From: Metellina segmentata
Lineage: Eukaryota > Arthropoda > Arachnida > Araneae > Tetragnathidae
Assembly (NCBI GenBank): GCA_947359465.1
Contig: OX375877.1
Coordinates: 68,798,698 to 68,862,697 of the forward strand
DNA: 64,000 nucleotides
Reading direction: 5' to 3'
The notes beneath the pieces are model-generated. The model was given only the letters and a program-made list of their open reading frames with translations. It made no database searches and was not told the DNA's origin. Below, in pieces: positions 38,701 through 47,700 of this stretch (positions within the stretch are counted from its first letter, which is position 1; each line of letters opens with the position of its first letter). A program made the position numbers and the translations under genes.

Positions 38701-41700
38701 GAAAAGAAAACGAACGCCTAACAGTGAAGTATTCGGTAAATAATTTGATGGGCCAGTCTTTCTCACGTTTCCTTAAGTGCCGTCATGTTCGCCGTTACAC
38801 GCGGCTTAAAAAGGCTTTATTGAAAAACTGAGGGGTGCGGTAACATTTTCCTAGAACATTTCAACTCCTTTTTCTTGCGATTTCTTGCTTTAAATAAGAT
38901 TTTTGAAGCTGGCAGCAAATATTGCTGTGAGCTCTTAAAAGCTGTCAGCAAAAACTATTCAGCTCATGGGAAAACCTAAAATATCCGTAATAACGGTTAA
39001 TTGAAGTTGCAAAATTTTCGCTAAACTTTAAAACAATTAAATGAATAGTGCAATGAGGAGAAGAAAGTACTTCACTTTCTTGTAAGCTTTCTGCAATCTC
39101 ACATGAAACCCTAAAACACATCTGAGATAAAAAAGAAACACTCAAATAATGTATTGTAGACACGTTTATTTCCTTATTGTCAAGTTTACGAAGGAATCGG
39201 TCACTAATTATGCTAGAGAAAATTGCAGTTGTTTCTAACTATATAGTTATATAACTACATAGTTGTTCATAACTACATAGTTCAAAGCAAGGTCTGCAAT
39301 CACATGCACGAAAACATTTCTGAACTGTTCGATCAGCCTTAAAATCTGAAAGCGAATGACCATCCACACTTATCCTCATGAAGGCATATACACAGTCCAG
39401 TCACATTAATGTGACCACCACCTACTTTCGACGTCAACATGAAATAACCAATCACAAAAGGCAGGTGGCAGCACATTGCAGTGGAGTGTATATAAAGGAT
39501 GTCCTAGGGCCATTTCAATCGTTGGCGTAATGGAGAAACTTAGCTATTTATCCGACGTCCAAAAGGGCATGATTATTGGCTTTCGGGCCAAGGGTGGAAG
39601 CATTTCGGAAACGGCTAATTTTGTGAACTGTTCGCGTGCCGCCGTGGTAAAAGTATATCGTGCATGGCAAAATGGGACTATCCAAAATCAGCGGCGTGGC
39701 ACATGTGGTGCACCATGGGCTACAGATGACAGAGGCGAACGAAGGCTACATAGATGCGTTCAGGCGAATAGACGTGCAACTGTTGAGCAACTGACTTTCC
39801 AGATGAACCAAGGGGCTACCAAGAGTGTATCCTCAACAACGGTTCAGCGAACGTTGCTGCGCATGGGCCTCCGCAGCAGACGCCTGGTTAATGCACCTAT
39901 GCTGACTGCTGTTCATCGGCGACGAAGGCTGGAATTTGCACGCCAGTACCGCAACTGGACGTCCACAGAGTGGCGACAGGTGGCTTTATCCGATGAATCA
40001 CGTTTTATGCTCAATCGGACAGATGGACGTTGGCGTAAACGGCGTGAAACGTCCGAAAGCAAACACCCTGCAACAATTGCCGGAAGGATCCAGGCTGTAG
40101 GAGGGAGCATTATGGTTTGGGGAATGTTTTCCTGGCATTCACTGGGTGCAGAAACCTAATTGACTCTCTTCCTGCACATCTCGAAGCGGTCCGCTCTGCC
40201 AAAGGTGGTTATTCTGGCTTATGACAAGTGGTCACATTAATGTGACTGGACTGTGTAATTTTTTCTTTTTTTTTAATAGCTGGTATTTGAAAGAGAAATA
40301 ATGAAGCATTCGGCTTCAAATACTCGCAGCAAAACTTGCCGTGAGAACCGTTGATCGTTTAATTCGTCGATTTATACTAAGCTCACGGTATTTGCAGTGG
40401 TTGTTGCGAGTTATTTCGAGCCCTTGAGACTTAATTCTGTCTTGATGGCAGTGGACGTCTGGTTCCACCAAAATAGCATTGACAATATTTTCTATGTTTT
40501 TAGTAATTATTTCCCCAGAATCTGAGAGCAGCATTAACATTTGGTTAAAGCACGTCATGGTATTCAGTTTTTAATGACTTTCTTAAGGCAAATTGTCATG
40601 AACATTGTTAAATTTTTGGTTTAATCAAACTGTATTTTTATGAATTTATTTACCATTTCAGCTAACAGATAATTTTTATAATATTCTCTTCAAGTTCCTT
40701 TCCTACAGAAACTTTACCCCTTGCAATGTCCTTGCTTTAAAATATAGGTTTAGCAGTTTAATTTTACCATTTTGAAGTTTTCAGAAATGTCCTGTTTGGC
40801 ATTCGTTTTTCAAATATTTATTTCTCTTCAAGTTCCTTTCTTGCAGAAACTTTACCCCTTGCAATGTCCTTGCTTTAAAATATAGGTTTAGCAATTTAAT
40901 TTTACCATTTTGAAGTTTTCAGAAATGTCCTGTTTGGCATTCGTTTTTCAAATATTTATTTCTCTTCAAGTTCCTTTCTTGCAGAAGCTTTACCCCTTGC
41001 AATGTCCATGCTTTAAAATATAGGTTTAGCAATTTAATTTTACCATTTTGAAGTTTTCAGAAATGTCCTGTTTGGCATTCGTTTTTCAAATATTTATTTC
41101 TCTTCAAGTTCCTTTCTTGCAGAAACTTTACCCCTTGCAATGTCCTTGCTTTAAAATATAGGTTTAGCAGTTTAATTTTACCATTTTGAAGTTTTCAGAA
41201 ATGTCCTGTTTGGCATTCGTTTTTCAAATATTTATTTCTCTTCAAGTTCCTTTCTTGCAGAAACTTTACCCCTTGCAATGTCCATGCTTTAAAATATAGG
41301 TTTAGCAATTTAATTTTACCATTTTGAAGTTTTCAGAAATGTCCTGTTTGGCATTCGTTTTTCAAATATTTATTTCTCGCCAAATTCTCTTTACAATAAT
41401 TAATACTATAACTGATTCCTTGTTTCACTTAGAAGCACAAATACATGGAATGCTTTTCTCCTCGGACATATATTTTATAAAGAATTTCATACTAAAAACT
41501 GTGAAAGTTTTTTAACTAGAATTTATTATAAATATATATTTACATATTTTCCTATTCTATACAGAATCTGTTCTTCCCCCATAATTCCTATGATTTACCA
41601 AGGCAAGATGCCGATGCTGAAGCTAACGACCAAGACCTGGCCTGCAGATTTTATGGGTGCGCCTCATTGGGTAAGATCGGCTTTTCTGCTGTACTTTGGA

Positions 41701-44700
41701 GCATATTTGAAAAAGCACTGAAAAGCTTTTTACCTGTTTATACTGTTATGCGTCTAAAAGCTTTTTCTCCTGAAACTTTTTCCGGTTTTGCTAACAGATG
41801 ACGCAGTGCTGAATTTAAATGTGGCATTTATTTTTTTAATTGTCACCCAATATCCAAGAGACCGAGAAATTTAATATATATTCATAACGAAAAACGTTAT
41901 TAAGAAATTTGCGTTTATTTGGACATTTTATTTTATTAAGAAATTTTTAATCAATAACATTTTGTAGATTTAAATTTAGAAAAAAAAAGCATAGCAGGAA
42001 CTTTTATTTTGTATTAAATCCTCTATCTACCTGGAAGGTTATGTTAATAAGCATAAATTCACACACATTCTTTGGTTATTTTTAATTTCAATGCAAAAAT
42101 TAGTTGAAAAATACTGCTGATAGGTTGATTTCTGAAATTGATATAGATTCAGTTTCTTAAACTGATACAGAAGCAGTTTAAGAGAAATGTATTTCTGAGG
42201 TAATTAATTTTTTTATCAAATATTTACGAATTGATAGTGCAATTACACTGGGAATACATTTTCAATTTTAGTTGGCTATCATTTGTAGCAAACCTTAATG
42301 AGAATTTTTATTTTTTTAATGCAATCTTTATTATGTGTCCCATTAAAAATATGTAAATTAAACCTATCAAGTGAAGAAGTTTCGCAGCGAAATATCACTT
42401 TAAAAGTTCCAAGGATAATTATATTTGTTTTTTGGGTAATCACACAACATGTGCTCTATATTACTGCCGTTTCTCAATCAATTGTATAAATTTTGTTGAA
42501 ATGTATTCATTCAACAGCTAAATTTTAGCTGTACTTCACCGGTTGACCAAGACATTCTGTGTTGAAAGGGTTAGTGTAAATATTTAATTTTATATTATTC
42601 CGACACCATTATTTTGACACCACTTTTAGCAAAACGTTGTTTTCAAGTGTTATTTCAGTTCTTACTCAAGTTAATAGATAATTTGTAATTAGAATACCAA
42701 ATTTATCCTATTTTCTCTTCAATCGCTTTTACTTTATTTAGCAAAAACTGGAGGGAAACCTTTAGGCCCGGTGCACACATCCGATTTTTCAACGTGCGGC
42801 ACCGATGCCCAACTATGCACACATAACCGTGAAATAACGAAAGTACTTATTTCGCGCCATTTGCGATAAATATTCTATCGAAGAAAACGTGTTTATTTCG
42901 CTTACTTGGTGCAAAAAAAAAGTATATTTTGAAACAAAATAGACGTTACTGGTACAACCATTTATTAATTATTATTTATATTCCATTACCGCACTTGCGT
43001 TGCGGCAGCGGCGCCGCACGTTGAAAAACCGGATGTGTGCACCGGGCTTAACTCATTTCATGTTTATTCTCCATTTTTGAATGGATCATTTTTTCCCTCT
43101 ATTCTTAATTGTTTTCTGATTACTGCCATACACAGCTCTGAAAACAATGCAGAGTGGTTGTTACTTTTTTGGTTTAAACTTATTTGTGAAGTAGATAACG
43201 AAGCCTTTCTTTTGCAGCCCTTGGGTTTTTCTTGTGGTCCTTCTGGGGAACGATGGACAAAGGAGTTGCCAGAACACTCCTGCTTGCTATGGCACTTTAT
43301 CACACTCTCCAGATTCTTGGTGAGCCAACGTCTTTGTTACCTGTCACTTTTTAAGGACTTGCACAAGGTTCAACACAAGAAAAAAACTAACTTTTTTTGC
43401 TCTAATATAATTTGAGACTGTTGCAAGTAATTTTTTATGGAGTGTTAAAAGTTTTAAATATCAAAATACATCTAAAAAGTGTAGAAAAATTTGTAAAGTT
43501 GATTATTCTTTACCTTTCAGTTAGTAAATGCTTCAGGAATTCTGAGTGAAAAAGTTTGGGCATTCTGTAAGGAGTAAACTAAGTGATCTGTCCTCCCTTA
43601 TGTTTTACCCTCCTTTAGCCTTTTGCTCTTTGCTTTTTTTTCCACCCTTGTCTTGTACTTGACGTAGCTTGAGCAAATATGAGCCTTGTGCCATAAAACC
43701 CAAAACCAGTCAATCAAACAACTTTCGATACTTTAAATAAAAAATCACATGAATAATGTCATTTCCAATAAGTCATAATCTATGTTTTTTTAAATTACTG
43801 AAACGAATGTTTCGAAATGAAAGTGTTATATAAATATGGAATACATATAGTTTTAAGCAAACACAAGTTCATTCTATAAGCAGTAATTTAAGATTTTGTT
43901 TTCTTTAATTTACAGTGTTAAGCAAATTTGCAATTGAACACAAATACGCAATACCATAATTGCTTTCTCTTGTAAATATTTATTCTTTGAACAGTTGATG
44001 TTAAAAATACTTTGAACTAAAAATACTCAAATGTTCATGAAGGGGACTTGTTTCCAACTCCTTAATATAATGACATATAGTTACATTTTTAGATCAGATG
44101 CTTTGATAAAAAAAATTCAACGGCTTTTAATCAGATATGAAGCAAAACAAGTCAGGACTTGAAGCATCGTAATAACTTTACTTTTGCATATCATTTACAC
44201 TATCTATTCTTGATTACGAAATCTATCCTAGTAAATAATGTTCTTTTCTTCAAAATTACTTTGTAATTTTGCAATTACTATTCTTAAACAATTTTGTTAA
44301 CTTCGTTTTTTGTAACTTCGAAACTTTGTACGTCCGTAGAAAGGTACAAAAGAGAAATCATTTTTGTATATAGAGCTCCGTTAAAACCTAACTTATCAAA
44401 AGGCAAGGTGATTCAGAAGAGATTACTATAACTATTTCTCACCATTTTTTCATTGAAACAGACTTGGACCAACATACAAACCATACATAACTTCCATGTA
44501 ATTCCTTGCAATAAAATAATTCCAGCACCTTTATCACTTCTGTGCAATCCGTTGTAACAATAAATGATAATTGAGTATCTGAATATTAGCTTATTGTACA
44601 TGGATTATTGACTTGAAACACATAACTAAAACACAAGGAAATATGAAAATTTATTGACAGTGTTGTCCCAATATTCACTTTGTTTTGGAATTTCTAATTG

Positions 44701-47700
44701 GAAATTTTTTTGATTATGTATAGAGACAAAGCAAATAGTACAGAATTTTTACATTTATTATGATTAAAGTATGCTCCAAGACAATTTAAAAAAAAAGATT
44801 ATGATCAATATTTAATATGAACAGCATACATATCAAATAACTTTTAACTTTATTTCTTAGCAATAATCCATTAAAAATTATAGAAATAATTGCTTCATGC
44901 AGTTCATAATTTTGCTCATTCATTGTAAAAATTCATTATTATATCATTATGAAAATAAACCTACTAACTTTGTAAGCTGTTGATTACCCTAAAGGTAATT
45001 TTCATAGGAACATTTCTTTTGTAAAACAACCCTAGCTACACCTCACTACTAATGAAACAAATTAATGCTACCATAATTTTTGGAGTATATTTTAAGTTCA
45101 CTGTAAAAGACTTAAATATAAAACAGTTTTATTGAATTTGATTTATATTTAACTCTTTCATACTGTTCAAAGTAACTATTGACTGACATTATATTATGCA
45201 TAGAAACCTGTGATATTACTGAATATACTTATATGTGACAAGTTAAACTAAATTTTAAATTACTCAGTCCTAGATAATATGATACAATGGATACGACCTT
45301 CTTCGTCATTTAATAACTTTATATAATCCTGAATAATCTATTCATATCCAGTCCATTAGAGGTCCCAGACAGCTTGATAACTCTCATTTCACAACTTTAA
45401 AAGTGCATAATTAAATAATTTACACTCAATAAATTGCTAAATTCCATAAAAAAATGCCCAGTCTCATGGATTATGCATTTGTTAATCTATTCACATCCAG
45501 TCCATTATAGGTCACACACATCTTGATAATTTTCATTTCACAAGTTTAAAAGTGCATAATTAAATAATTTACACTCAATAAATTGCTAAAAATTACCGTA
45601 ATGCAATAAAAAAAGATGTCCAGTTTCAAAAACTTACTGTAATATTGGAAAAAGCTTTATTAAGATTAGTTAAAGACTATGGGCAGATTTTGTCTTATAC
45701 TACTAAAATATTTTTCTGAAAGTTAAAGGTAAAGTTAAAATTATTTTGACACATGAATACGAAAACAATCATTCAAATGTAAGATATTTGGTTTCAAGTG
45801 TTTGATATTTGGTTTCTAGTGATACTTGACATATACTATTTCACAGCTTGTAATGACATTGTTTCTATATCTCTTCTCTGTAATAGTTTGGATCTTGCGA
45901 GTTATCATTGAGTCGCATGGTTTTGGATGAATATTTATTAAATTAGGGGCTAGTTTAAGCATAAATAATCCATTACCGCCTTTACTGTGTTTTCTGACTC
46001 CCAAGTTAACCATTCAAGGCCGTAAGCTGTAACATTAACAATGAGTTGACAAAACAAATATCACTTCAGGCCATCATCATACATTATTTTGAATACTAGA
46101 AGGCTCCATCCCTTGCTCGTCTACGCTTGCCAACCCCCGGGGATTAAGTAGCAATCCCATTTGGTTTCCTTTCAAACCAACACTCCTTTGGCTGAGTGAA
46201 TCTCCTGTGACTGCAAGACTATCTTAATAATTAGTATAATCCTGATCTGACTGTCCGGTCAATGACATCACACCGAGAGCTTTCACCCCCTTCTAGCTAA
46301 CGGTCGTCAACCCCAGATGATTGCTATGAAATTCTATTTGGTTTGCTCCGCAAACTAAGACTCCTTTCGCAAATATTTCCTCTTTTTTTTACTTAACACT
46401 TTATGCTCTGTAAACTAAAAACTCAGTAAAAAAAACCTTCTCCATCTTGTTCCCTGTAAAATTTTGAATAAACCATGTTAATCTCGTAATTTTCTGATCT
46501 GTACTTTCTCTGGAAACCGTCTGAGACTAGAGCGGGGAAAAGTGAGGTGAGAAAAAGACGAGCATTTTTCTGTCAAAGGCTTCTTGACGTCACTGCGAAT
46601 TTGAACGGTAAAATAAAAATAAATCGTTGCTATGGTAATTGCTGCTACGATACATTTTACATATGGCAAACCCGTTAGTTAGAAATGTAACCTTCAATTA
46701 CGTGAAGGAAAAAAGAACGCTATCGCTCCGCTATCTAAAAAATACAAAATTTGTTTGACCAACTTTTAATCGCATCGATTTTATTTAACTAATTTCAAAA
46801 ATAATTGTACTATAAGATAGTACATTCTAAGGTTTCCCGTGATTTTTTTTCAAATTCAAAAACAGTAATAAGCTATAGATATGACAGTTTTAACAAAAAA
46901 GTAACGAAAATGTCCAGTTTTTTTCCCGAATTTCAAAAAAATACTATCGGGAACCAAATTTAAATTTCTAAAAAACTCGACGAGCTGCAAAAATTTACTT
47001 TGAGGGGTATTCTAGAAAATGCTCACGTCTGAAGACTGAAAATTTGTATGTGTTTTTGCTCACTCGCGGTAGCATTTCGCTTTTTTCGACTTTGACACTT
47101 AATGCACCCTAAACTAATAGCCCCATCGGAAAAAGAACTTCATCTTGTTCCTTGTACAATTTTGAACAAACCATGTTAATTTCGCAATTATCTGATCCGC
47201 ACTTTAAAAAAACGAGTTTTCAATCCTGCGGCGGCGGTAACTTTTCTCTAATAATATTAAAGGAAGTGTTTGTTTGTTTGTTTGGGGCCGCAATATCCTG
47301 ACCATTCTACGTCACTTACAACAATGAGATTTGGCACACAGGTAGTCCGAATTATTTAGAATATTTGTGTCGTAGCGAATTTTAAAATTCAATCTAGAAG
47401 ATTTTTAAATTCATTTAATAGTTTTATTCTCCATAGCTTTTTCAAACGCGGGAAATATTTTCTACCCGTGTGACAGGTGACCTTACAGTCAGGGTTTGGA
47501 ATCATGCCAAGCATTTTTCATCCGCAGTACGCGGAGAAAATTATTTTTTTCATTTCCGCTTTGATTTTGCGCGGACGAATAAATTTCCAGCCAGACAATA
47601 AATCTTTTAACTGAAGTCGGTTCTTTTTTCTATTTACTAGACCGTTAAATATAGAATAAAAATTTCAACGGATTTGAAATCTGCGGAAAATTTTAGTTTA

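Larger units (their letters stand above)
38884..40431 (-). mobile_element. hAT element (relative of 11948), split by a Tc1 element
   Basis: Read on the minus strand it begins AGGGCTCGAAATAACTCGCA, contains [20 protein letters not shown] (hAT C-terminal-like), and ends in GCTTCAAAAATCTTATTTAAAG. It aligns to the 11948-13627 copy apart from the inserts. The 865-bp Tc1 at 39391 accounts for most of its length. The target duplication is not preserved. Confidence 0.7.

Noticed and set aside
43035..43415. 126-codon frame over exon 5
   Set aside because: It is a shadow in another phase; the TP53I11 frame with its splice sites explains the region.
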